64,000 bases of DNA from Abelmoschus esculentus (taxonomy: Eukaryota; Streptophyta; Magnoliopsida; Malvales; Malvaceae). Location of the stretch: NCBI GenBank assembly GCA_035048815.1, contig JAUCBN010000049.1:4285501-4349500 (forward strand), given 5' to 3'. A program made the position numbers and the translations under genes. Positions 46,749-57,549 of this stretch are shown piece after piece. The notes under the pieces were generated by a model that was not told where the DNA came from, made no database searches, and was given only the letters and a program-made list of their open reading frames with translations. Within the stretch, counting starts at the first letter, position 1; each line of letters starts with the position of its first letter.

Positions 46749-48060
46749 ATCTTGGTTCATTTGGACAATTTGGTTTGAATGCCCTTCACCCCTACATATC
46801 GTACATCGCTTCCTTTGTCCATTCTCTTTTTGATATAGATTCATGCTGGTATAAATGCGAGTCGATTTCGGTCACCCATTTGGAGTTCTACGGAGTGTAG
46901 GATCTAGTAACCATTTTTCATGCTCCACTAACGGCCAATACTGGGCATTTGCGATCGGTGAAAACTCAACTTTGTAAATATTGATCATCCATTGTAGATT
47001 GAAACATTATTCAACATAGTTGTACGTGTCAACCCCAACATACATACATGTTGCAACTGCATGCGCACTGGGATATCGCCATGCCTGAAATTGGCCACAA
47101 TCACACAATGTACGTCTAAAATCGATTCGAAATACATTTGAGTGAGGTACTTCATTGTGGTGTCTATAACAAAGAACATATTTTGATCGAATATGTGAAC
47201 GATCAGCCTCGTTGCCTCCTGAATATTATTCTCCCTTGCAAGCCACCTCTTCTTGTATTTTATTTGATATTTAAAATGTTGTGCAGTGGTTGCCTAAATT
47301 GAGGAAACGAAAACCCTTGGATTTGCTTCAACCAACTTCATCATGTGATGGCTTATGATATTTGAGTCCAATTTAGTGCGATTTTAATCAATAGACGTTC
47401 TCAAACACGTGTGATCGCCATTGTACTTTGTTACCTCCCAACGATCAATCTTCTTAACATAAGATACTCGTATCTTTGAATTGCACCCTTGTCCATAGTT
47501 CACACATTTCGCAAAGAAAGTACGTGGGGTGGATTCCGCAACGACGTAGTCTACATGTTGCATGATACTATACTCTTTAATTGCTAAAGTAGCTTCATTC
47601 TTTTCATAAAATCGAAGACCAACGCAAATAGTTCACTCTGCTGACTTGAACTGAAATTGGGCATATCTAGAAATTGTGGGGCCTTCATCGCATCAAAATC
47701 CCCCGAGTTCATATGATATGGTGGATCATAAAATGTAATGTCTTCCCTCGTAAGAAAAAATTCTCCAACCCCGAAAAATTAGGTGCTTCACTAACATTAT
47801 CGGGAACAAATAAGGATCCTTAATATCTTTATCTTTGCTTTAATCTTCAAGTGATTCTCCCCAACGATCACGTAGATCCTCCCTATTTTTCAGTATTGCA
47901 ACAAAACTACCTTCAGATATATCAATTTCGTTATCAAAACCCATTTGATTGGTTTCCCCAACAACGTTTTTAGATGGGACAGAAATATCACGAACATCAG
48001 CAAATAAATCAACATTTCGAATATTGCGGAATATCTGACCGGATTGTAACATAGCCATTG
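46749..48060 (-). pseudogene. MURA-like MULE transposase lacking the catalytic core
   Basis: Read on the minus strand. The N-terminal part is at 47840-48058. At about 47240-47610 lies the Mutator DNA-binding region: ATLAIKEYSIMQHVDYVVAE, FAKCVNYGQGC, WEVTKYNGDHTC, TKLDSNIISHHMMKLVEANP and KYKKRWLARE. At 46990-47120 lies a SWIM zinc finger, LCDCGQFQAWRYPSAHAVAT (CxC...xH). Then come a TLRRTPNG piece and a zinc knuckle (RCTICRGEGHSNQ) near 46800. The DDE catalytic domain expected between the DNA-binding and SWIM parts (several hundred residues) is reduced to about 60 nt. Stops and frameshifts occur as well. Clearly inactive. Confidence 0.82.
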
Positions 48061-48734
48061 ATATCGCAAACCATGAATAGGAGATCTAATTTTCTCCGAT
48101 GTCTTCTCCTTCAAAACTCAAAATGTGATATTTTTTTTCATTATAATGAATATTCGTCACGAAGATATTATTGCTCATTTTATCTGCATTTTTGACATAA
48201 AAAAGTTTCAATAATAATACAAATAAAAAAATAACTAAATGCAACTACACCAAATTTTAAAATAATAATAAAAATTAATTCCTAAAACTATACTAAAATG
48301 TAACTAAACCAAAAAAATTATTTCGTATATAGTGTAAATGACTTTCTAAAACTATACTAATTTACAAAACATTAACACGTACATCATTCATTCTAAAAAA
48401 TAAAAATATATTAAATAAATATTATCGAAAATCATACATAACATAACAAATAAATTTCAAAAAACCATCAAACTTATAACGAGAAATTAAAATTTTAGAT
48501 TCACTTACAATATTTTCACCAAAAATTTCGTTCTTCTTCTTCTTCTCCCTCTTTGCTCAAACATTACACAATTTTTTCTAACCTTAAACATCAATATAAT
48601 AGATTTAAAATAAAATAATAAAATCGTTTTTACTTCATTACCCTACAGAAAATTTAATATTCACTAATACATTTCAAATAAAAAAATTCACTACCTCTAT
48701 ACAACTTTTACAATAATAGAACAAGTAAAAAAAT
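48061..48734. other. MULE sub-terminal AT-rich region
   Basis: Non-coding. A CTTCTTCTTCTTC tract near 48528-48548 mirrors the GAAGAAGAAG tract near 39740, suggesting that the inverted ends once extended this far (about 550 bp). Confidence 0.45.
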
Positions 48735-49064
48735 TATCAACACATTGTCCAACACCACTATTCATTGCGCTAGACAGACTACACCATTCCGGTCAAAGAT
48801 GAGGGGAAGAAGTCCGTCTTCAAACAATGATCACCCTCTCTATTCAAAGCCACGTGTCTTCACCTACAAATATAAAAAAGAATATATTATTATTGTTCAA
48901 AGACGTGTTGCAAACAATTTATCTTTAAACAAAAATAATTTTTTATTCGTAAGCAATTGATCTTCAATTTTAAATAATAAAAAGTAATATTTTGGAAAAT
49001 AATGTACAATAAACAAGATATTTAGAATTAAAAATTCCAACAATAATATTATTGTAAATTCTCC
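48735..49064 (-). repeat. MULE right terminal inverted repeat
   Basis: Diverged inverted partner of 39183-39510; the tip reads ...GTAAATTCTCC and is followed immediately by ATGATTTAT. Confidence 0.85.
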
Positions 49065-49165
49065 ATGATTTATTATATAAATATATATTCCTTTATATTT
49101 TTAGAATTAAAAATTCCAACAATAATATTATTGTAAATTCTCCTTGATATATTATACAAATATAT
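49020..49165. repeat. ~74-bp tandem duplication of the MULE right end
   Basis: TTTAGAATTAAAAATTCCAA followed by CAATAATATTATTGTAAATTCTCC occurs at about 49021 and again at about 49101, each followed by a (C/T)..TGAT.TATTATA.AAATATATAT flank. The second copy includes both the TIR tip and the flank, so it arose after insertion as a local duplication. Confidence 0.85.
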
Positions 49166-49887
49166 ATCCTTTATATTTTTATATATTTTTTCACATATAA
49201 TATAAAAAATATTTTCACATATGTTAAAAATAATATATCAAGCAAAACTTAAAAACTTTCAACTAATAACAAAAAATTTTAATTTTTTAAAATTTTTATT
49301 TTACAACTTATATTTAAATTGAGTCTAAGTTAATAAAATTACAAATCGAGATAGAATAAATTTTTCCACCTCAAATCAAGTCGAATAATTATGTTTTTGA
49401 GTAAAATTTTGCCAAAACCTGCTTAAAATTACAAAAAAAAAATGTTGGGAGGGCAAGTTAAATATATAAGCCAAATTCAGGTACCTACCGATTGGATCAA
49501 AAGAATTATAGTTGGACATTGAAAGCCAGGTTTCTATAAGGGATATTGTTCTTTGCTTCCACGAAACATGCTGGAAATTTGGACGAGTTCTAATCCAACA
49601 CGATAAGGACACACCAAGATTCATTCATCTTTCATTGAATTTGAACTTGGTAAAGTTTCAAAAGTATTATATTCCTCCAAAAAAGGGAAAGATAAGAATA
49701 TTTCAAAATTCTACACAGGAAAAAGAATCAAAATAGGACATAATATAACACCAAAATCCACTTTCATGAAATGTAAAAGAAAACAGACTCAAACAACATC
49801 TAAACACTTGAGACTAGTAAACAACAGCTGTTAGAAAACATTGGGAACTAAGACATAGATTTCACCTTTTCCTTCATCACTTTTACC
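49166..49887. other. AT-rich spacer and S24 3' UTR
   Basis: No gene recognised. The opposed open frames at 49376-49736 have no domain. The last ~130 bp are the probable 3' UTR of the minus-strand ribosomal gene fragment. Confidence 0.45.
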
Positions 49888-50118
49888 TCACTTCTTCTTT
49901 GCTGCTTCACCGGCCTTCGTCTAATATTAATAAAGCAAAATAGTCAGAAAATAAGTTTTATCGGTGATCGGATGTTTCAAAAGTGAGATGGGTTCAAGGA
50001 ACGATTTGAAAAGACGAATAATTTATATTACCTTCTTTACTCCACGGATCTTCTTGGCCCGGTTTTTCCTCTCCTTCATTTGCTTCCTTGATTTCTCCAC
50101 CTTGGTATCCAATCCATT
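49888..50118 (-). pseudogene. RPS24: Ribosomal protein S24 (eS24), last two exons only
   Basis: Exons 50032-50118 and 49888-49920 on the minus strand, joined across a GT-AG intron, encode 39 residues. The first begins NGLDTKVEKSRKQMKERKNR and the second is TKAGEAAKKK and a stop. They match the C-terminus of plant 40S ribosomal protein S24 with only conservative changes. The full protein is about 133 residues; the first ~95 should lie upstream (higher coordinates). The 278 bp between 50119 and the next gene's ATG at 50397 look like intron and contain none of them. The retained intron shows that this is a DNA-level fragment, not a processed copy. No stop or frameshift within the exons, so the truncation may be recent or an assembly artefact. 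Confidence 0.85.
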
Positions 50119-50396
50119 CTGAAATAACACAAATAATTAGAATACCTCGATGGCCTTAAAAGAGAAGGATTCAAATGCAGTTCATAATTAACAATGGGGA
50201 GACAAAAATAATGTGATGGGGAACTGAGAAAAAGAATGCTAGAAAACTCAAAGGACAAGTAAATTACTCCATGAAAAATATCCTATAATTGTGGAACTAT
50301 TTATGTACTTTTAGCCACATTTTAACAGATTTTCATTGACAACCCAAATGAAGATGAGATTGCTCTAAAGGTGACACGACTAGCTTCCTCATTTCC
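50119..50396. other. Junction between S24 intron remnant and FLAP1 5' region
   Basis: The left part ends in a proper acceptor for the S24 exon on the minus strand. The right part must carry the promoter/5' UTR of the plus-strand gene starting at 50397. Only 278 bp serve both, so a rearrangement breakpoint probably lies here. Confidence 0.55.
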
Positions 50397-53300
50397 ATGG
50401 CCACAACTCTTTCAAGTTTCACCATCACAGCCACCCAAACTCAGTATTCCTCTAGAACACAAAAACACTTCTCCATCTCATCTACTTCTCTTATTCAAAA
50501 AAATATCTCCTCCGCAACACCCAAAGCTCATCATCTATCTCGATTCACCATGGCAGCATCTACTTCTTCTTTGCTCCAATCCAACACCTTGAACTTCAAA
50601 CACTATTTCCCTATTCATTTGCTTCATACTCCCCCTCCTCGCCTATCGAGGCTCACCGCTTCTTTGGCTTTCAAAGGTCACCGTTCGGCTAAGTTTACTG
50701 TTAAATGCTTCTTCTCGTTGGAGCAGAGGAAATTACATATGCCGACTTCGAGTTTGGATTCCAACAAGCAGTTGAGTTTTTGTTCAACTGATAAAAACCC
50801 ATTCGAGATTATTGCTCAAACAATCTCGAAGGCTCTGAACGCGTTAAAAAAGCCGGCTATAGCTGTGGTTTTATTGGGTTTGTTGCTAATGTATGATCCT
50901 AATAACGTAGCGTTGGCTGCATCAGGTGGGAGGATGGGAGGAAGGTCTTTTTCTTCGGGTTCTTCGTCTTCGAGGAGTTATTCGGTTCCTAGGAGTGGAG
51001 GGTCGCGTTTTTCTTCGTATTCGGCTCCTTATTACGCTCCATTCGGTGGTGGTGGGTTTTACATGGGGCCTGCAGTTGGTGTTGGTGCCGGTTCGAGTTT
51101 GTTCTTTGTTCTGGTTGGGTTTGCTGCTTTTGTTTTGGTTTCAGGGTTCCTTTCGGATCGGTCTGAGAGTAGTGTGCTTACTGCTAGTGAAAAGACTACT
51201 GTTCTTAAGCTTCAGGTAAGTTTTTGGAGAATTTAATTGTTTTTTAGTTGTTCTTTTGCTTTAATTAAGTTTGAATAGGTGTATCATATGCATGTTTAAT
51301 ACTAATGAATCAATTACCTTCTGTAATTATAAAAAAGTAATCTTTTGTGTATGCTGGTCTCCTTGTAATGATGGTGAGTTTTTTTTAGTTCTTTTGTTTT
51401 TGCATAATTGATGTCTCAGATGTGTTTGCAAATGTAAGATATGAACTATGAAGTACTGGTTGTGGAAACTAGGAATATCAAGGAGGGTTGCTTAACTGTG
51501 AATCTTTATAGGCAAATAGTGTTTATATGAATCCCTTTTCTAATCAAGTATTCAGACATAATTTTGTATGAAGAATTGTTATGTAAATGAGCTAGATAAG
51601 TGAGATGGACGCACAATTGTGATGATTGTCATTACTAATGGACTTCGATTGCCATTTGTCTTATGTTGTCTCACTATTGTTTGTATTATTAGGTTGGGTT
51701 GTTGGGTATGGGACGGTCTCTTCAAAGGGATCTTAATCGGATTGCTGAAGTGGCTGATACCTCTACCTCTGAGGGTCTAAGCTTTGTATTGACAGGTAAA
51801 GCTTTTTAGTCTTATTGGATTAAGTGTAGATGCTCTGCACATTCTGTAGATCACAGATGGGAAGATATGATAGATGAAAATACTCTTCATTATTTTTACT
51901 GTTGTAGGCTTGTAGCAATCATCTTTGCGCCATCTCCTAACCGAGTCATAAAGAAAATATAATAACCTTAGGCGGAAGCATGTACATATCTTATAGCTCA
52001 ATAGCCTAATTATGCTGCTTGTTATTCTGAAATCTACATTAGAGAATAACAACAGGATGACAAAGGGGCATAAGCTTTTTACCCTATTTTTAGTGGTTTA
52101 CTTTGATTGAGATGCACATAGGGCAATGCCGTTCATTGCTTTGCTTTCTCTTATTTTGCTGATGGTTAAATGATATTTCCCATGCAATGAATGGGCATAC
52201 AGCTGCAATCTTTCTTCTTTCTGTTTTACTCTAGCAATACTTGTAACATGTAGTCTGGTTCTAGGTAGCTTGTGTCTGCTATTTTTCTTAAACATGTCAA
52301 GTTCAGTGTCGGTCAGAATGGTTATCTTACATCCCTTTTTCTTATGTTTGCAGAGACAACACTAGCTTTGCTTCGCCATCCTGATTATTGCATCTCTGGT
52401 TATTCATCTGTAAGTTAACCTTTCTGTAATATTTTGCTTGTGTCCCATGTTGAACTAATTACATATGTGGATATGCTTTTTTGTACCCAAGTCTTGTGCG
52501 GAATAGTTTAAAGACAATCACATGCTCTGTGGTAGATATATATAAAGGGTCTTTTGTATTCATATAATGTTCTCAGAAATTAAAACGCTGCTACACCCTG
52601 AAATTTATGTAGGTTTGTAGTAACTTAGGTAGTAATATTTCAGCAGATTTCATTGATTGAATGGCAAACATTGAGGTTATATTCTTCGGGATGTGAGTGT
52701 TTCTGTGGCTGATTTTATTTGGAAAGGCCTTGGTTGAGGATATTTACCAGTACTTGTAATTTATAAAATGGGATTATTGTAGTTTAGACATTTTTCTTTG
52801 TAGTTATAATTTATGAACTTCGTTTAACATATTATATATCTTTAGGTTGATGTGAAACGGAGCATAGAGGACGGGGAGAAACGCTTCAATCAACTCTCTA
52901 TCGAAGAACGGGGTAAATTTGATGAAGAGACTCTTGTGAATGTGAACAATATTAAAAGGCAAAGTTCAAGTAGTCTGAAAGCTAGTGGATTTAGCAACGA
53001 GTACATAGTGGTAAGTTCTAGTTGCCTGCAAATGTGTTGGCTTGAATGTATTTAAGACATCAATATGGAAAACAATGTGTATTTTGTATATCATTCATCC
53101 ATTCAACGAGTTGCATCGTGTGTAACCGTTAGAGGAATTCACATCCTTTATCTGCATGTTAGGAGACTGAAAGATGAATGAGGACTGTACTTAGTTTCTA
53201 GTTAAAAATATCCTCAATGCTTCTTTAATTCATAACCAAGTTTTGAAATCTCAGATAACAATTTTGGTGGCTGCCGAGGGAGTCCATAAATTGCCTCCCA

Positions 53301-53543
53301 TTAACGGAAGTGGCGACTTAAAGGAAGCCTTGCAAAAGCTTGCCTCCATCCCATCAAGCAAAATAATGGTAAGAATTGTCTTATTACCCAATTATGAGTA
53401 GTCGAGAATCGAGATTGCTCGTTCTTGATATTTCCTCGGTTGTCATTCAGGCAGTTGAGGTTTTGTGGACACCTCAAAATGAAGATGACACATTATCCGA
53501 GCGAGAACTACTCGAAGACTACCCATTACTGAGGCCTCTATAA
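50397..53543 (+). CDS. FLAP1: Chloroplast DUF1517 membrane protein, FLAP1 type, 6 exons
   Basis: Exons: 50397-51215, 51693-51795, 52354-52409, 52846-53010, 53255-53368 and 53451-53543. All borders are GT-AG and the frame stays open for 449 residues. The N-terminus is Ser/Thr-rich without acids, a long transit peptide. A hydrophobic helix near 150-175 (PAIAVVLLGLLLMY) precedes an AASGGRMGGRSF Gly/Ser-rich segment. A second strong helix follows (FFVLVGFAAFVLVSGFL, about 239-255), then the soluble DUF1517 domain (VGLLGMGRSLQRDLNRIAEV, about 274-293, onward) to the C-terminus ending PLLRPL. The match is to plant FLAP1 (recalled as At1g54520), which affects proton balance and non-photochemical quenching under fluctuating light. 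Overlapping plus-frame open reading frames are shadows. A later ATG at 50550 (MAASTS) is a possible alternative start. Confidence 0.92.
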
Positions 53544-53840
53544 GATCTTATAGCTAGATACCCTGTATCTTCTCAAGAAAGGTAAAATCGGAACTGCTTC
53601 TTAAATCCTTGTGTTCATTTGTATATAATAAATGTATATTTGTATACTAAGGTTACGTTTGTCTGAAGATTGATGCCGTATATTTGTATACATATTATCA
53701 GAGAGATAAGTTTTTGTTTCTTCCTCACTTAGATCCAACTTCGAGACTTTGACCACTACTAGTAATTGTTCATCTCAAAGATAATCAGATATATATGATA
53801 ATCGATGAACATGATTATAAACAATGTTTGTTTTAAGTGG
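53544..53840. other. FLAP1 3' UTR and spacer
   Basis: AT-rich sequence after the FLAP1 stop, with an AATAATAAATG-type polyadenylation context near 53620. It meets the convergent sugar-transporter pseudogene at 53841. Confidence 0.5.
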
Positions 53841-54448
53841 TTAACCACAAACAAAGTGACGCCAATACCGGTGCTTCTCCCGCACTAAATTCATGGAGTC
53901 GAGAGGAATGTCTTTGGTTTCGGGCAAGAAGAGGGCAATGAAAATTGTCATGAAGATGTTACACGCAGCGTAGAACAAGAAGGCACCATATTTGAAGTGG
54001 CAAAGCATGGTCAAGAAGGTTTGGGAAAACAAAAGTGGTGGCGAAGTTGACGATGACGCTGATGCTTTGGAGTCGCTATCAAAGCTGAACTGTTTCCAGA
54101 ACCAACTGATTGGAATAGAACGGGTGCATGGAATGCAATGATGTTAATCCCTGTAAGTTGTTGGAAAAATGTTATGGCAATTGACATAACCATGTGAGGC
54201 CTATATTGCCTCTTTAATATTGTCACAAAGGGTTCTTCATTTCCCTCTTTGTCTACGTCGCTGGCCTTTTTGAGCTCAGCGAGCTCGAGTTCCATATCAC
54301 AATCTTTCCCTCGGACTTTACGAAGAGCATATCGGGCTTGCCCCACTTTGCCTCGTATTAGGATGCTGGGAGTGTCCGAAATGAAGAGTGCACCAATTGT
54401 CATAATGGCAGCGGGTACCACGGCCAGACCGAGAGAGAGGGGCCGACC
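53841..54448 (-). pseudogene. Monosaccharide/H+ symporter (STP family) fragment
   Basis: On the minus strand an exon starts after CACAATCAG at 54448 and encodes PLSLGLAVVPAAIMTIGALF, then SDTPSILIRGK and FFQQLTGINIIAFHAPVLFQ. These are the mid-protein STP motifs (helices 5-7 with the central loop). Homology then jumps near 54060 to the helix 11-12 region: VNFATTFVF, and after a frameshift near 54025, FSQTFLTMLCHFKYGAFLFY and LFLPETKDIPLDSMN, ending RHFVCG. So roughly helices 8-10 are deleted, one frameshift is present, and the first ~170 residues (helices 1-4) are missing upstream, where repeats begin. Intact STPs are about 510-520 residues. Non-functional. The plus-strand frame at 54249-54452 is a shadow. 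Confidence 0.85.
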
Positions 54449-56159
54449 CTGATTGTGTAATCATTAATTTTATCCCTTTGGGATGCTAAACTAATTTTTT
54501 TTTTTTTTTTTTAAATTTGAGTTTGTTTTACTATCAATTTTTAAAAAATATATTATATGTCTTTATCCTTGTAAATACTACTATAATTATTTTTAATTTG
54601 TGTTTGTTAATTTTTATCTATGTAATTAAAATAAAAAACAAAAAATATTAGGTTTTAACAATTATCTTCATTATCATACTTTAAAAATCTAAAAACATCA
54701 TACAATTTTCGGTCAATTTTTCTTTTATTGTTATTTTGTTTGTTTTATTTGTTATATTATTATTATTATACAATTTAAATAAATAAAAATAAATAAATAT
54801 CAGATAAAACATAAAACCCATAATATAATTAAATCAGTCCATTTACATTTTATCAAGGCCCAATTAGTTTAAATAATAATCACAAGCCCGTTTCTTTAAT
54901 TACTAACCCGCTTTTTAATTACATCAATCCCAATTGGACCCAAACAAATCTAATAAAAATAAACCCTAATCTCCAGCTTCCTTCTTGCGTAGCTGCCTGG
55001 TGATTGTTGGATCTAATCTAGATCCAACGGTCTAGATGAAAATTAGAGAGTCTTCTAAAATCTCCACTCGCCACACGCATCGACGCTTGGAGTCCACACG
55101 CGCGCGTGTAATGCACGCCCTTGTCCTTTCACATGCCAGACGACCCTTAGCTGCCTCCGATTGTCATCGAATGCTCCGACGTCCTTTCACCGATCAACCT
55201 CGTATGAGCCACCTCGCACAACCAACCAAAGATCAACGTCAGAATCGTACACTATATTCAGAATTTCAGACGAATTCAAACAAAAACAAAAACAGTTCTA
55301 GAGGGATTTCGGTCAACCAAATCAGAAAATTCAGAGGCAATATCAACCCAAAATTCAAGCAATTCTAGCACACGCAAGAGAACAAAATTTCAGAGCAACC
55401 AATAGAATATTTTAGATCTATTTTTCCTTTCTATTTTTCTGTAATATTTCGGTTATAAAACTGAATTTAACCAATGTAATCGAGATTTTTTTCCCACGAG
55501 CATTAAAATCGAAAAAGAGAAATTCAGTGGTAAATTCTCTTGCTTTTACTTTTATGCACAAAGAGGGAAATAGATTTAGGGTTTGTGGTCTTACCTTTTT
55601 TAGATCGAGTCACTGTTTTCTTTTTCGTCCGAGTCTCTTCCGTCCGGTGATAAGCCCCAGGCCATCGAGCCATCAGGGTGAATCGATTATTGGAGATTCG
55701 AAAAGTTTTTTTTTTTCTTTCTTTTTGGTTCTTTCCCAAAAGAAAAAAGATTCATTTTTAGGTTTTGAAATCTGTTAAAAAGGTTAGTTTTGTTTCGTTT
55801 TTGGTGTAAAAAGGGTTTTCAAGCGTTTTTCAAACTCTGAGTTTGATATAGTTTTCTAGGTTTGATACGGTGATTTCTGAAAAAGTTAAGAACATATGAA
55901 TGTTCTTAGTTTTTCTCTGGGTTTTTGTTGAATATCACAGAGAGTTTGGCTTTTTTGATTTCGATTGAAGGAGGAAATGAATAAAGCTTTTGTTTTATTT
56001 CTTTAATTGTATTTTATACCGAGGACTAAAAAGAAATGGGTTATTCACGCTCATTAAATCCCTCCATGGATTAGAAATCATGCTCGTGGTCCCTTTATGT
56101 TTTTAATTCATTTCGATTTCGTCCTCGAATATTTTTAAACCTTTCAATTGCGTCACTAA
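54449..56159. repeat. Repeat-derived DNA, no gene
   Basis: Starts with a T-tract and AT-rich DNA. From about 54860 it resembles an LTR or leader of a dispersed element (AGGCCCAATTAG, ATCTAATCTAGATCCAACGG, a stretch ending TAAAAATAAACCCTAATC). Frames at 55036-55368 and 55524-55778 lack domains. Confidence 0.4.
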
Positions 56160-56168
56160 TTTCTGTTA

Positions 56169-57540
56169 GGGTAAACTACTGCGGTAGTCACTTTTGTTTA
56201 CCCTCAGTACATTTTTAGTCACCGATTTTGAAAAACGACCAGTAAGGTCACTATCGTTTTCGGGGTGTAAAGTTTTGGTCACTCCAACGTTAAGTGCCGT
56301 TAAATATTGACGAAAAGATGATCTGGCACAACAAAAAAAATGATAAATTACTTAAATAGACCTTAAACTATTATTATACTTTTGTTTCATCTTTAATTTG
56401 ACTCTCAAAATTTTAAAACTTTATATTTTTACCATCTTCTCCAAAAAAAAACTAACCCTGACCCTCATCTCAAACCCCAAAATCTTCACCTAAATAACAT
56501 TGAAACAAAAATTTCATTGTTCTTTTGCCCTTATATATTTATGCAAATTATCGTTCGAATATTTTCATATTTATTTATAAATTTATTTGTTGCAGATTGG
56601 CCATTAACTTCTACTTCAGCTGGTGACAGTATTGTCTCTGATTCACCACATTTGTCATTGTTCATACGAGTCCTTATGTGATCACTTAAGGATTTCCCAC
56701 ATGAATAAATTTGCATACCAAAAATATATAACGGCTATAGCACGTATAACTAATGTTTGGTTATATATATTTTTTAATTATACCAAAAATATGGCTCCAT
56801 ATTTGTCATTGTCATTAATGTCTGCGTGAACAATAGCACATATTCATAATCGCATGCCCGAAGGAATTAACCAAACAAAAAATGTAGTTGAAAACATTAT
56901 GTGACATACTAAAGGCGATTTCTGGATCTATTTCATCTTGGAGAGATATCTCATAAGTTAATTGGTCCTCTTGCTCTACAAAGTCTAGTTCTAGACGAAC
57001 AACAGGTACCCCGACAAATTCATACATGGAAAACAAAATTATAAGTTGTTCCTTTTATTGGCTACCAAGGTACGTGACCTGATGAACGTTAATTTGCAGG
57101 GTACCCGATGACCAATCTGCAGCAAATAAATTTGCAAATAAATAGGGAAATATTCGAACGTTAATTTGCATAAATATATAAGGGCAAGAGAACAATGGAG
57201 TTTTTGTTTCAATGTTATTTGGATGAAGATTTTGGAGTTTGAGATAAGGGTTAGAGTTAGTTTTTTTTGGAGAAGATGGTAAAAATATAAAGTTTTAAAA
57301 TTTTGAGAGTCAAATTAAAGATGAAACAAAAGTATAATAATACTTTAAGGTCTATTTAAGTAATTTATCATTTTTTATTGTGCCAGATCATCTTTTCGTT
57401 AATATTTAACGACACTTAACGTTGGAGTGACCAAAACTTTATATCCCGAAAACGATAGTGACCTTACTGGTCGTTTTTCAAAATCGGTGACTAAAAATGT
57501 ACTGAGGGTAAACGAAAGTGACTACCGCAGTAGTTTACCC
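56169..57540. mobile_element. Long-TIR MULE, possible Pack-MULE, 9-bp target duplication
   Basis: 1,372 bp starting GGGTAAACTACTGCGGTAGT and ending ACTACCGCAGTAGTTTACCC. TTTCTGTTA is duplicated perfectly at 56160-56168 and 57541-57549. The inverted arms run about 56169-56604 and 57108-57540 (about 435 bp) and are highly similar. The ~500-bp interior encodes no transposase. On the minus strand it carries protein-like stretches, EFVGVPVVRLELDFVEQEDQ (56815-57036) and CGKSLSDHIRTRMNN (about 56690), the latter faintly like a C2H2 zinc finger. These could be captured host gene pieces. Non-autonomous. Confidence 0.92.
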
Positions 57541-57549
57541 TTTCTGTTA

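Larger units (their letters stand above)
39183..49064. mobile_element. Mutator-like element (MULE) with long TIRs, PMD gene and transposase remnant
   Basis: A 9,882-bp element bounded by the perfect 9-bp duplication ATGATTTAT (39174-39182 and 49065-49073), the hallmark of Mutator transposition. Its ends are long diverged inverted repeats starting GGAGAATTTACAA. It carries a plant-mobile-domain (PMD) gene on the plus strand in the left half and a MURA-type transposase remnant on the minus strand in the right half, so the two genes converge. Two solo LTRs (41033-44803, 45581-46743), which hold a MITE and a TRIM in turn, inserted later; without them the element would be about 4.9 kb. Both genes carry stops and the transposase lacks its catalytic core, so it is no longer autonomous. 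Confidence 0.92.

Noticed and set aside
50926..51219. 97-codon frame within FLAP1 exon 1
   Set aside because: A +1 shadow of the Gly/Ser-rich and membrane segments of the real frame.
54249..54452. Plus-strand 67-codon frame
   Set aside because: Antisense to the sugar-transporter homology, which is clearly the coding strand.
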